A stretch of DNA of 64,000 nt from Blautia sp. An249 (GTDB lineage Bacteria; Bacillota; Clostridia; Lachnospirales; Lachnospiraceae), in NCBI RefSeq assembly GCF_002159835.1, contig NZ_NFJL01000007.1, forward strand, positions 1 through 64,000, written 5' to 3'. The translations under genes were made by a program, and so were the position numbers. The notes below the pieces were generated by a model. That model ran no database searches. It was not told where the DNA came from and saw only the letters and a program-made list of their open reading frames with translations. Of the stretch, positions 28,852 to 37,302 are shown in pieces; position 1 is the stretch's first letter, and every line of letters begins with the position of its first letter.

Positions 28852-28879
28852 TTGAAATTTCTATGTATTGTGCTATAAT
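28852..28879 (+). promoter_or_regulatory. promoter of FolT riboswitch transcript
   Basis: TTGAAA, 16-base spacer, TATAAT, about 20 bp before the riboswitch-like leader. Confidence 0.75.
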
Positions 28880-28897
28880 TTGCGTAAATAAATAATA

Positions 28898-29008
28898 GCG
28901 AAGTAGGAATTTATGCGTTAAGTGTTCACAGGCTGGGGAGTTGCCGTGAAACGAAAAGTCTACAGAAGTAAGTAGCTTACGATATATTTTCCGCACCCGT
29001 TGCTACAT
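28898..29008 (+). ncRNA. THF riboswitch (probable)
   Basis: The leader upstream of folT carries the conserved core of the tetrahydrofolate riboswitch: GCGTTAAGTGTTCAC and, further on, GTGAAACGAAAAG and TTTTCCGCACCCG. GTAG at 28903 and CTAC at 29003 can close the outer helix. The THF riboswitch is known to control folate transport genes, which matches the gene it precedes. The assignment is by memory of the consensus; a covariance-model search would settle it. A further hairpin-like stretch (29010-29040) leads to the ribosome site. Confidence 0.7.
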
Positions 29009-29092
29009 ATGAGGACATCTTCTCATAGTGTGGAGGGATTATTATTTATGGTACTCTATTTTTAGAAAGCACATGATGGAGGTGTTTTTATT

Positions 29093-29662
29093 ATGCAGAT
29101 TTTTTCAAAAGAAGCTTTTCAGTTTAAGAAACAACTGCAGGATATGACAAAAGTACAAAATATTGCTGTCTGCGGTTTGTTTATTGCCCTGTACATTGTT
29201 CTGACTTATATGAACATCAGGATAACAGATAACCTGGAAATCCGCTTTCCCTTTCTGATTCTGGCTCTGGCAGGCTATTACGGCGGGCCGGTAATGGGAC
29301 TGACGGTAGGGGCTGCCAGCGATATTCTGAGTATGCTCTTAACCGGAGGAAAGGGCGCGGCATTTAACTTTGGTTTTACCATTGATTATGCGTTGATTGG
29401 ATTCTTATTCGGTCTGGTATTGTACAAAGCGCAGATTACCGTTCCCAGGATTTTATGTGCAGAACTCTTCCATGTTTTGATTGCAGCTACGCTGCATACC
29501 TATTGGCTGCACTTAATGTACGGAATGCCTTTACAGGTACTTTTTGTTACCAGACTGGTAAAATGCGCGATTACGTTTCCTATTGAAGCAGCCATGCTGT
29601 ACATAATTGTAAGAGCCTTTAGCAAAATTGCCTTTCATGCAGGAATTCAGCAGAGGGCATAA
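29093..29662 (+). CDS. folT: folate ECF transporter S component
   Basis: 189 aa with five or six membrane helices and the S-component style LFIALYIVLTYMNIRI, ALAGYYGGPVMGLTVGAASD and FNFGFTIDYALIGFLFG. It would bind folate and partner with a shared energy-coupling module (EcfA, EcfA', EcfT) encoded elsewhere. Family assignment to FolT is strengthened by the THF-type riboswitch upstream. GGAGGTG sets ATG 29093. Confidence 0.85.
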   Translation: MQIFSKEAFQFKKQLQDMTKVQNIAVCGLFIALYIVLTYMNIRITDNLEIRFPFLILALAGYYGGPVMGLTVGAASDILSMLLTGGKGAAFNFGFTIDYALIGFLFGLVLYKAQITVPRILCAELFHVLIAATLHTYWLHLMYGMPLQVLFVTRLVKCAITFPIEAAMLYIIVRAFSKIAFHAGIQQRA

Positions 29663-29680
29663 ATGAAAACTCCCGAAAAA

Positions 29681-29723
29681 TAAAAGAGCCAAAGAAGCTA
29701 ATGCTTCTGAAGCTCTTTCATTT
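29681..29723. terminator. bidirectional terminator
   Basis: AAAGAGCC...GAAGC and GCTTC...GCTCTTT form an imperfect stem with a TAAT loop. It overlaps the last codons of the GDSL gene and serves the convergent folT transcript. T-rich sequence follows. Confidence 0.65.
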
Positions 29724-30315
29724 TTTGCCGTAATAACCGGGCCAGAAAACCATGGCCTTCTTCCGTTAAATGAATCCCGTCAGAGGTTACCGCGTCCATA
29801 CCGATTTCCGACGCAAGACTGTTAAGAGGTTCATGAAGAGATAAAAAAGCAGTCTGATAGTCCCGGGAAATCTTTTTAACTTCTTTTGATAAAATTTTTA
29901 CATAAGGAAACCAGTTCTTATATTTTTCCGGACAGGGAAAGAGAAAAGGTTCCATAAGAATAACAGGGGCATCTGTTCCTTCCACAATCTGTTTCACAAG
30001 TTGGCGGTAAGTCATGCGGAAACGCTCCACGTAAGCGTTCTGCCGCTCCGGCCGTCCCTCCTCCCCCATGATCAGACCGACATCATTAATTCCAATTAAA
30101 ATCGTGACCAAATCCGGCATTTTAGAAATGCAGTCCCGCTCTACGTTTTCCAGAAGACGGAGAACGGTAAATCCGTCAACACCCCGGTTGGTAATCAAAA
30201 CGTCATCCGGCATCTGGTCGGATAAAATTTTAACATAGCCGTAACCTAATCCATCCGGGGAAAAAAGCCGTTGGGCATCGGTAATACTGTCTCCAAGACA
30301 GACGATATGTTTCAT
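29698..30315 (-). CDS. SGNH/GDSL-family hydrolase
   Basis: A lipase/esterase-like SGNH hydrolase. Block I is VCLGDSITD (nucleophile Ser near residue 9), block III is LIGINDVG, and block V SDGIHLTEEGH holds the catalytic Asp-x-x-His. It has no signal peptide, so it is likely cytoplasmic. AAGGAG sets ATG 30315; the longer frame to 30366 is not needed. Substrate may be an acyl or acetyl ester. Confidence 0.88.
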   Translation of the reverse strand: MKHIVCLGDSITDAQRLFSPDGLGYGYVKILSDQMPDDVLITNRGVDGFTVLRLLENVERDCISKMPDLVTILIGINDVGLIMGEEGRPERQNAYVERFRMTYRQLVKQIVEGTDAPVILMEPFLFPCPEKYKNWFPYVKILSKEVKKISRDYQTAFLSLHEPLNSLASEIGMDAVTSDGIHLTEEGHGFLARLLRQKMKELQKH

Positions 30316-30366
30316 TTGCAACATCTCCTTTTTTATAACTATATACAGAACCGTCCTGATTTTCAA

Positions 30367-30414
30367 GAAAAAAAGAGGGTTTCCAAAGCGGGACAGGCCT
30401 GCATTTGGAAACCC
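30367..30414 (-). terminator. terminator of hsp20
   Basis: GGGTTTCCAAA and TTTGGAAACCC form a perfect 11-bp stem; on the minus strand it is followed by a run of T. It ends the hsp20 transcript. Confidence 0.85.
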
Positions 30415-30476
30415 TCCAGAGGGGGAGAAAATCTATACGATCAAATTACGGGATTGAGGCGTATGTTTCTGATACG

Positions 30477-30899
30477 TTACTCAATGGTAATGTATTTTGG
30501 TGTTTCGTCTACTTTCTTTGGAAGTTCTTTTGGAATGGCCAGCCGGAGAATTCCGTCCTGGAATCCTGCTTTAATATCTTCCTGGCGAACTTCATCTCCT
30601 ACATAAAAAGTCCGTTTACAGGTTCCGCTGAATCTTTCTTTGCGAAGAAAATGAGTTCTGGCCTCAGAGGTGTTCTCATTGCGTTTGGCTGTTACAGTCA
30701 GATAGCCATCCTTTAACTGAGCCTGGACATCTTCTTTTTTGTAGCCGGGAAGCTCAATTTCAAGCAGGTAATGGGTTTCCTGATCCAGAATATCTGTTTT
30801 CATCAGAGAAGCATCGCTGCGGTCAAAGGTATTAGTAAAAAACGGATCTTTAAATATTTCATCAAATATATCATAATTACGGTTTCTTGGTATTAACAT
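30477..30899 (-). CDS. Hsp20/alpha-crystallin small heat-shock protein
   Basis: 140 aa. A holdase chaperone that binds unfolding proteins during heat stress. The alpha-crystallin core begins at about residue 35 (HYLLEIELPGYKKEDVQAQLKDGYL) and ends with the GILRLAIPKE motif of the family. AGGAGG places the start at ATG 30899; the upstream ATG 30908 abuts the ribosome site. A CIRCE operator and consensus promoter lie upstream. Confidence 0.93.
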   Translation of the reverse strand: MLIPRNRNYDIFDEIFKDPFFTNTFDRSDASLMKTDILDQETHYLLEIELPGYKKEDVQAQLKDGYLTVTAKRNENTSEARTHFLRKERFSGTCKRTFYVGDEVRQEDIKAGFQDGILRLAIPKELPKKVDETPKYITIE

Positions 30900-30940
30900 A
30901 ATTAACATCCTCCTTGAAGTTCTTTGTTCGTTCTATAAGA

Positions 30941-30969
30941 ACTATAACACGTGTTGTTAGCACTGTCAA
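30941..30969 (-). promoter_or_regulatory. hsp20 promoter
   Basis: On the minus strand TTGACA (30969-30964), 17 bases, TATAGT (30946-30941). The -35 box lies inside the CIRCE operator. Confidence 0.88.
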
Positions 30970-30983
30970 GTGTTGAGTGCTAA
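30957..30983. promoter_or_regulatory. CIRCE operator (HrcA site)
   Basis: TTAGCACTG, 9-base gap, GAGTGCTAA: a 27-bp inverted repeat with a single mismatch to the CIRCE consensus. It overlaps the hsp20 -35 box, so HrcA should block transcription until heat stress. Confidence 0.92.
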
Positions 30984-31163
30984 TTTTTTGAATTTTTCTT
31001 TCTTGTAAGATTGAAATTAGGGGTAGACAAAAAGAGAAAGAACGATTATAATAAACACTATCAATCTTATATCTCAATCGAGATACGATTCCTGTCGATT
31101 CAGACAAATTTTCAAGCAAAAGATAATAAAATAGGAAGAATAGAAATCAGAGGTGAGTTGTAT

Positions 31164-31673
31164 TTGAATACGTGCAGGATACTGGCATTTTGTTTTGCTG
31201 CAGTATCGGCTGCGATGGATTTGGAAAAGGAAAAAATCAGCAACTGGTGGATCGGGATTTCCTGGCTGACGGGTTTTGCCTGGCATACATTCAGCCGGCA
31301 TGGAGAAGGGGTTCTGTTTTTTCTGTGGGGATCCGCAATTCCTGTTATAGCTCTGTTCCTGCTCTTCGCATTACATATGCTGGGGGCAGGCGATGTGAAA
31401 TTATTATCCTGCCTTGGCGGTATCATGGGAAGCACGGACATATGGACATGTATCTTTATTTCTTTTTTTATAGGAAGTCTGTTTTCTATTGCAATTCTTA
31501 GTATCTGTGGAAATATCTTCCAGCGATTTCAGTATTTTATGAATTATATAGGAGAATTATTCAGGAAAAAAGAGAGAATTCCTTATCGCCTTCCAGGCAT
31601 GCAGCAGGAAAATTTTCATTTCACCATCCCGATTTTAATGAGTGTCATGCTTTATACAGGAGGTGTCTATTGA
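31164..31673 (+). CDS. prepilin peptidase, CpaA/TadV-like
   Basis: First gene of the Tad pilus operon. An A24 aspartic peptidase that cleaves and so matures the pilins. Catalytic aspartates are in MDLEKEKI (about residue 19) and GAGDVKLL. About five membrane helices. The start is TTG 31164, supported by GAGGTG upstream (31150-31155); no ATG fits. Its stop overlaps the next start (TTGA). Confidence 0.85.
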   Translation: MNTCRILAFCFAAVSAAMDLEKEKISNWWIGISWLTGFAWHTFSRHGEGVLFFLWGSAIPVIALFLLFALHMLGAGDVKLLSCLGGIMGSTDIWTCIFISFFIGSLFSIAILSICGNIFQRFQYFMNYIGELFRKKERIPYRLPGMQQENFHFTIPILMSVMLYTGGVY

Positions 31674-32680
31674 AGAAAAATATTTTTGCAGTTTGTGATC
31701 TGGAAGTGGATTATGCCCATAATTTTATGGAATATCTGAACCAGAAAAGAAGCATTCCCTTTGAGATTCAGGCATTCACCAGCGTGGAGAAACTGGCTTC
31801 CTTCACGCAGAAGAATAAAATAGCTATTTTACTGATTTCAGATAAAGCCATGTGTCCACAGGTAAAGGAATTGGATATTGATAAGGTTATGATTCTGTCT
31901 GAAGGGGTACACGACCCCAGACTGGATCAGTATCCCAGTGTTTATAAGTATCAGTCTTCAGCGAAAGTACTGCGTGAAGTTATGGCCTGCTATGGAACAG
32001 AGACCAAAGAGGAGGAAGAATCCCTGGCAGAAAAAAGGCCCATGGAGATCTATGGAATCTATTCTCCTGTAAACAGAGCCTTAAAGACTACCTTTGCCCT
32101 TACTCTCGGACAGATTCTGGCGAAAAATAAAGTAGTCTTGTATCTGAACTTAGAGTCCTATGCGGGATTTGAAGGCCTTTTTGAAACAGCCTATGAGTTT
32201 AATTTAAGCGATTTACTTTACTACGTGAGACAGGAAAACACCAATCTGATTCACAAATTAAGCACAGTAGTATGCAGCATTGAGAATCTGGATTATGTCC
32301 CTCCCGTTCTCTCACCTGTGGATCTCCACGAAACAACCCAGGAGGAATGGGAACGACTTCTCAGAGAGATTGCCCTTCACAGTAATTATGAGGTTCTGCT
32401 TCTGGATATAGGAGAGAGCGCCTGCCAGACATACCAGCTTCTGGAAAAATGCAAAAAGATCTATATGCCTGTTTTAACAGACTGGATTTCCCAGGCAAAA
32501 GTAGAACAGTTTGAAAAATTAATGCGGATCTGGGATATGAAAGAAATCCTCGGGAAGATCGAGAAATTGAAACTTCCTTATTATACTAGCAAAGAAAGAG
32601 GGGTGGAGTATGTGAAACAGCTTATGTGGAGCGAACTGGGAGACTATACGAAGGAACTGGTAAGAAGGGAGATGGGATGA
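31670..32680 (+). CDS. TadZ/CpaE-like pilus localisation protein
   Basis: 336 aa of the CpaE/TadZ type, which places the Tad machine at the cell pole. It has an N-terminal receiver-like region and a MinD-like C-terminal region (TTFALTLGQILAKNKVVLYLNLE; VLLLDIGES). The Walker A lysine pattern is degenerate (PVNRALKTT), so ATP hydrolysis is uncertain. It starts at TTG 31670, overlapping the peptidase stop by 4 bases, and ends overlapping tadA. Confidence 0.75.
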   Translation: MKKNIFAVCDLEVDYAHNFMEYLNQKRSIPFEIQAFTSVEKLASFTQKNKIAILLISDKAMCPQVKELDIDKVMILSEGVHDPRLDQYPSVYKYQSSAKVLREVMACYGTETKEEEESLAEKRPMEIYGIYSPVNRALKTTFALTLGQILAKNKVVLYLNLESYAGFEGLFETAYEFNLSDLLYYVRQENTNLIHKLSTVVCSIENLDYVPPVLSPVDLHETTQEEWERLLREIALHSNYEVLLLDIGESACQTYQLLEKCKKIYMPVLTDWISQAKVEQFEKLMRIWDMKEILGKIEKLKLPYYTSKERGVEYVKQLMWSELGDYTKELVRREMG

Positions 32681-33876
32681 ATCGTAAGATTTTACCTATA
32701 TTAAGGGAGAAATTGCGAGAGCGGCTGGATTCTGCCAGAGAATACAAAGATGAGGAAATTCTGGAACTTATTGATGAACTGATAATTGAAGAGTGCAGAA
32801 ATTACGGAGTTTCCTTTAAAGAAAAAACAAGCCTTCGGATGGAATTGTTCCACGGCATCCGGAAGTTGGATATACTTCAGGATTTACTGGAGGATGAGAG
32901 CATCACAGAGATAATGGTCAATGGCCCGGAGCATATTTTTATTGAAAGGTACGGGAGGATTCAGCCGTTTGACAGAACTTTTGCTTCCAGGGAGAAACTG
33001 GAAGATGTCATTCAGCAGATTGTCGGGAAGTGCAACCGGGTGGTAAATGAATCCAGACCGATTGTAGATGCAAGACTGGAAACAGGAGAAAGAGTAAATG
33101 CAGTCATTGCTCCGGTGGCTCTAAACGGGCCGATTCTGACCATTCGTAGATTTCCGGCTACTCCCATAACCATGGAATGGCTCATCCGGAAAGGAAGTAT
33201 TACACAGGAGGCGGCCTGTTTTCTGAAAGAAGCAGTAGAAGCCCACTACACCATACTAATCGGAGGCGGAACGGGAAGCGGGAAAACCACATTTTTAGGA
33301 GCCCTATGCGGATTTATCAGTCCGGGGGAAAGGCTGATTACAATCGAAGACAGCGCAGAACTGCAGATTCAGGGAATTGAAAATCTGGTTCGCCTGGAGG
33401 CTAAGATGGCTAATCTGGAAGGAGGGATGGAAGTGTCTATCCGAGACTTAATAAAAGCTTCTTTGCGTATGCGGCCAAACCGCATCATCGTGGGAGAAGT
33501 AAGAGGCGCTGAAGCAGTAGATATGCTTCAGGCATTAAATACAGGGCATGAAGGGAGTATTTCCACGATCCATGCCAACAGCGGACGCGATATGTTAAGT
33601 CGCCTGGAAACAATGATTCTAATGGGGATGAATCTGCCTCTTGAAGCCATACGAAGACAAATGGTGTCAGGGGTTGACCTGCTGGTTTATCTTGGCAGGC
33701 TTGGGGATGGCAGCCGGAAGGTATTGGAAATAACGGAAGTTCTGGATTACAGGGAAGGAGAAATCCGAACGGAGAATTTATTTAAATACAGCCAAAAGAC
33801 AGGTCTTCAAAAAACAGGTTCTTTAATAAACTGTGAAAAAATGGAAAGGAAAGGTTCAAGTGAAAAAAGATTATAA
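32677..33876 (+). CDS. tadA: Tad pilus assembly ATPase TadA/CpaF
   Basis: The secretion ATPase that drives pilus assembly (VirB11/GspE superfamily). Walker A GGGTGSGKTT starts at residue 196; the ITIEDSAELQ Asp box, the Walker B-like NRIIVGEVRG and the His box TGHEGSISTIHAN follow. Residues 70-170 hold the N-terminal domain (ITEIMVNGPEHIFIERYGRI). 399 aa. Start ATG 32677 overlaps the preceding stop (ATGA). Partners are the TadB and TadC proteins after it. Confidence 0.95.
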   Translation: MNRKILPILREKLRERLDSAREYKDEEILELIDELIIEECRNYGVSFKEKTSLRMELFHGIRKLDILQDLLEDESITEIMVNGPEHIFIERYGRIQPFDRTFASREKLEDVIQQIVGKCNRVVNESRPIVDARLETGERVNAVIAPVALNGPILTIRRFPATPITMEWLIRKGSITQEAACFLKEAVEAHYTILIGGGTGSGKTTFLGALCGFISPGERLITIEDSAELQIQGIENLVRLEAKMANLEGGMEVSIRDLIKASLRMRPNRIIVGEVRGAEAVDMLQALNTGHEGSISTIHANSGRDMLSRLETMILMGMNLPLEAIRRQMVSGVDLLVYLGRLGDGSRKVLEITEVLDYREGEIRTENLFKYSQKTGLQKTGSLINCEKMERKGSSEKRL

Positions 33877-34603
33877 CAGCTATTTCTTCACAAAAGGAGA
33901 ATGGATAAAGTACTGGGGAGAAGGATTCCTGATATGTGCCGGAATCAACTATTTGTTCTATGAATCCTGGATTTTGCTGCTTTGTATGTTTCCTCTTCCG
34001 TTTCTGTTTTTGAAATGGAAACGGAGACAACTGGTAAAAAACCAGAAGAGGGTTCTCAACCATCAATTCAAAGATGCTCTGGATGCGCTTAATGTGGCCC
34101 TTCAGGCGGGGTATTCCGCAGAAAATGCAATCTTTGCGTGTTGTCAGGAACTGGAGAAAATCTATTCTGAAGATGCAGATATAGTAAAGGAATTCCGGTA
34201 TTTTGGGGTGCAGTTAAACCTTAAAGTACCGCTGGAAAAGCTGTTTCTGGATTTCGGAAAGCGCAGCCGGGTAGAGGATATTGAAAACTTTGCAGTTATA
34301 TTTCAGACAGCCAAACGAACAGGCGGAGATATGAAAACAGCCATAGAGAAAACCGCTCAGATGCTGGGAGAAAAAATAGAAGTACAAAAAGAGATAGAAG
34401 CCACACTTGCAGCCAAGAAATCGGAACAGATGATCATGAGTTTTATGCCCTGCGGAATCATCATGTATATGCGGCTGACTTCTCCCGGATTTTTAGACGT
34501 ACTGTACGGAAATCTTTTTGGAATGACAGCAATGACCATATGCCTGGCTGTGTATGGGACGGCCTGGTGGATGGGGAGAAGGATTGTGGAGATTCAGGTT
34601 TAA
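33860..34603 (+). CDS. tadB: TadB-like inner-membrane platform protein
   Basis: A type II secretion F-domain protein. The F domain spans about residues 65-190 (DALDALNVALQAGYSAENAI, DFGKRSRVEDIENFAVIFQTAKRTGG), with membrane helices at both ends. Start is set at GTG 33860, with AAAGGA upstream; GTG 33833 is an alternative. It overlaps tadA by 17 bases and would form the membrane platform with TadC. Confidence 0.85.
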   Translation: MKKDYNSYFFTKGEWIKYWGEGFLICAGINYLFYESWILLLCMFPLPFLFLKWKRRQLVKNQKRVLNHQFKDALDALNVALQAGYSAENAIFACCQELEKIYSEDADIVKEFRYFGVQLNLKVPLEKLFLDFGKRSRVEDIENFAVIFQTAKRTGGDMKTAIEKTAQMLGEKIEVQKEIEATLAAKKSEQMIMSFMPCGIIMYMRLTSPGFLDVLYGNLFGMTAMTICLAVYGTAWWMGRRIVEIQV

Positions 34604-34635
34604 ATGTGAATAATAAAAAGGAAGAGGAGGACAGG

Positions 34636-35655
34636 ATGTGGATACATGGAGTTATTTTTGCAGGCATCGCAGTATTTGCGGCAGCGGGTAAACGCTGGCC
34701 CAAAAACAGCCGAAAAAAGATTGTTTTCATTATGCTGGCGGCAAATTTTATGGGACTTTTTCTGACTTATACACAAAACCAGAACCGGATATACCAGGAA
34801 AACAGCTATCTGGAGAGGAAGCCGGCAGGTGAAGGCGACTATACAAGAGAACTTCTGGTTTCAGTGGAGGGGGAAGAACAGCAGAAAGTGCAGATTTCCG
34901 TCCCGGAGCAAGTTTCAGATGAGCCGGAACAGGAAAGTGAAAAAGAAGAGCCGTTATCCCGGCAGGAGATTCTGGAGCAGGAAATACAGCAGGCGCTGCA
35001 AACCTATAACCAAAAGCGGAATGAAAAAGATAAATATTATCTTCCCTCTCAACTGGACGGAAAAGATATGCAATGGGAGCAGACACCGGATTTTTCAGGC
35101 AGGTATCTGGCGTTTCTGGGAATAGCGGCAGGGGCGGCGCTCCTGATACAAAAACAGAAAAAGGAGGAAGAAAAAAGAAAGAAACGAAGAGAACAAATGA
35201 TGATGGATTATCCGGGGCTGATTATGAAACTGACTTTATTTATTCAGGCGGGAATGTCTGTGAGAAAGGCATTTCAGAAAATGGCGGAAGATTATCAGGC
35301 TATGGGAAAAGAGAAAGAAAAGAGGTATGCCTATGAAGAAATCTTAATCTGCAGCAGAGAAATGGAACAGGGAATACCGGAAAAGGAAATCTATGAAAGA
35401 TTTGGAAAACGATGCGGACAGGTGAAATATAAAACTTTTTCTGTCTTATTAATTCAGAACCTGAAGAAAGGAAATCAAAATCTGTTAAAGATGCTGGAAG
35501 TGGAATCCATTCAGGCCTGGGAAGACAGAAAGAGAACAGCGAAAGTAATGGCGGAAACAGCAGCTACAAAGCTTATTATTCCCATGATAATGATGCTTTT
35601 AGTGGTGTTTGCTTTATTATTGATTCCCGCCTGTCTGACGTTTTACAGCACTTAA
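34636..35655 (+). CDS. tadC: TadC-like inner-membrane platform protein
   Basis: The second platform protein. The F domain lies at about residues 190-310 (DYPGLIMKLTLFIQAGMSVRKAFQKM, QVKYKTFSVLLIQNLKKGN), with a final membrane helix (IIPMIMMLLVVFALLLIPA). Two N-terminal helices bracket a long acidic stretch (about 45-150, with EEQQKVQ and EPEQESEKEEPLS) that is unusual for TadC. AGGAGG sets ATG 34636; GTG 34606 is possible. Confidence 0.82.
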   Translation: MWIHGVIFAGIAVFAAAGKRWPKNSRKKIVFIMLAANFMGLFLTYTQNQNRIYQENSYLERKPAGEGDYTRELLVSVEGEEQQKVQISVPEQVSDEPEQESEKEEPLSRQEILEQEIQQALQTYNQKRNEKDKYYLPSQLDGKDMQWEQTPDFSGRYLAFLGIAAGAALLIQKQKKEEEKRKKRREQMMMDYPGLIMKLTLFIQAGMSVRKAFQKMAEDYQAMGKEKEKRYAYEEILICSREMEQGIPEKEIYERFGKRCGQVKYKTFSVLLIQNLKKGNQNLLKMLEVESIQAWEDRKRTAKVMAETAATKLIIPMIMMLLVVFALLLIPACLTFYST

Positions 35656-35672
35656 AAAGGAGGTAAAATGAT

Positions 35673-35849
35673 ATGACATTTTTGAGTTTATGCAGAGAAT
35701 TCTGGCAGGAAGAGGATGCCGTTGGTGTAGTAGAAATTATTTTGATCTTAGTCACGCTTATAGGCCTTGTTATCATTTTTAAAGAGCAGTTAAACGACCT
35801 GGTATCCAATATTCTCGCTAAAATTACCAAGCAAAGCAACAGCATTTAA
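35673..35849 (+). CDS. Flp-like type IVb pilin, 58 aa
   Basis: The small gene encodes a Flp1-like pilin. After a short leader (WQEEDAVGVVEII) comes one long hydrophobic helix (VVEIILILVTLIGLVIIF), then KEQLNDLVSNILAKITKQ. The Glu at position +5 relative to a likely Gly/Val cut fits a prepilin. AAAGGAGG (35656-35663) sets ATG 35673. The adjacent ATG 35668 closes at once. It should be the main pilus subunit, processed by one of the two peptidases. Confidence 0.8.
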   Translation: MTFLSLCREFWQEEDAVGVVEIILILVTLIGLVIIFKEQLNDLVSNILAKITKQSNSI

Positions 35850-35861
35850 AAGGAGGATTGC

Positions 35862-37286
35862 GTGAAAACAGGAAGTGTTACCGTGTTTCTGGCATTGATT
35901 ACAACGGTCATTTTGGCTCTTACGGCAGCCAGTATTCAATCCGTGAAGAACGCGGCTTACAGGGTGCAGATTCTAAACGGAATGGACATAGGTTTATATT
36001 CTCTGTTTGCCCAGTATGATAAGGATATGCTGGAAGAGTACCACCTGTTATTTATAGACGGAACCTGGGGTGGGAGTCAGTTGAATATAGGCAGAATATG
36101 CGATGAAATTCAGAGTTATATGGAGCCTGTATTAAAACAAAATCATGCTTCTATGAAGATTTCCTCCCTGGGTCTTACAGGATATACCCTTGCTTCTGAT
36201 CAAAACGGGCAGCCTTTTTATCAGCAGGCAGTTGAATATATGAAAGAAACAGCGGGAATTCAGGCAGTAAAAAAATTATGGGAAAAAGCCCGGGAAGAGA
36301 CACAGAGTTCGCTGGAAGGGGAAGAGCTGTGGGAGAGTGCCAATGAAAATGAGACCATGGAGGAATATGAAATACAGATGCAGGAAGCGGACTCTGCCCA
36401 GGCTGAGGAAGAAGAGCCGCAGGAAGAGACAACACTTCCTGCTGAGCCGGTAGAAAACCCCATTCCTGTTATCCGGGAAATCCAGAATATGGGAATTTTA
36501 GATTTGGTTTTAAAAGATCCCGGGCAGGTTTCCCGGAAAGAGACAGATGAAGAACTGCTTTCTGCCAGAGAGCAGGAAACAGGGATGAATCCCCAGACAG
36601 AAGCAGAAGACGGCGCTGTGGATAAAATGCTTTTTCAGGAATATCTTTTTCAGATCTGCGGAGATTATCTGTCACCCGGACAGGGAAAACTGGATTATCA
36701 GATGGAATATATTCTGTTTGGCAGGGAAAGTGATATAGAAAACTTAAAAGCAGCGGCAAACAGGATTTTACTTATACGGGAAGGACTGAATTTCGCATAC
36801 TTACTGGGGGATCCGGCTAAGAAAGGAGCCGCACAGGCACTGGCTGCCTCTTTAGCAGCAGCGATTCTGTTTCCGCCGGCAGAGCCGGTCATTGAGGCGG
36901 CATTGTTGTTGTGCTGGGCATTTGCAGAAAGTATTGTGGATATGCGGATGCTGTTTCAGGGACAAAAAGTACCCGCAGTTAAGTCTTCTGCTTCCTGGCA
37001 GACCTCGTTGGAAGGATTAACAGGCTTATTGGGAAACTGGGGAGAAGAAAAGACCGGGGAAGAGGGAATCGGTTATGAAGATTATTTGAAAATTCTTTTA
37101 CTTTTACAGTCCCGGGAGAAAATGACAATAAGAGCCATGGATGTGGTGGAAATGGAGATCCGGAATAGGGACGGAAAAGAGACTTTTCGGCTGGATTGCT
37201 GTATTGGTGCGCTGGAGGCAGAGGCGGCCGTTGAGTCAGATATAAAAACGTATCAGATTAACAGAAGCTATGGATATGGAAATTGA
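35862..37286 (+). CDS. DUF5702 Tad-locus protein
   Basis: 474 aa with an N-terminal pilin-like helix (SVTVFLALITTVILALTAASI, about residues 4-26) and then a large outside domain. The early part (FAQYDKDMLEEYHLLFIDGTWGG) fits the DUF5702 family known only from Firmicutes Tad loci. Residues about 150-200 are very acidic (EEEEPQEET), and a hydrophobic patch near 320-350 may be a second membrane segment. Start GTG 35862 follows AGGAGG. Likely a minor pilin or assembly factor. Confidence 0.8.
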   Translation: MKTGSVTVFLALITTVILALTAASIQSVKNAAYRVQILNGMDIGLYSLFAQYDKDMLEEYHLLFIDGTWGGSQLNIGRICDEIQSYMEPVLKQNHASMKISSLGLTGYTLASDQNGQPFYQQAVEYMKETAGIQAVKKLWEKAREETQSSLEGEELWESANENETMEEYEIQMQEADSAQAEEEEPQEETTLPAEPVENPIPVIREIQNMGILDLVLKDPGQVSRKETDEELLSAREQETGMNPQTEAEDGAVDKMLFQEYLFQICGDYLSPGQGKLDYQMEYILFGRESDIENLKAAANRILLIREGLNFAYLLGDPAKKGAAQALAASLAAAILFPPAEPVIEAALLLCWAFAESIVDMRMLFQGQKVPAVKSSASWQTSLEGLTGLLGNWGEEKTGEEGIGYEDYLKILLLLQSREKMTIRAMDVVEMEIRNRDGKETFRLDCCIGALEAEAAVESDIKTYQINRSYGYGN

Positions 37287-37302
37287 AAGGAGGCGCAGGC
37301 AG

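Noticed and set aside
30877..31119. 80-codon frame opposite the CIRCE/hsp20 promoter region
   Set aside because: It covers the operator and promoter and has no start signal; it is not protein-like.
32200..32260. CRISPR array or spaced repeats in the window
   Set aside because: No set of regularly spaced direct repeats was found anywhere in the window; the repeats seen are palindromic or att-type.
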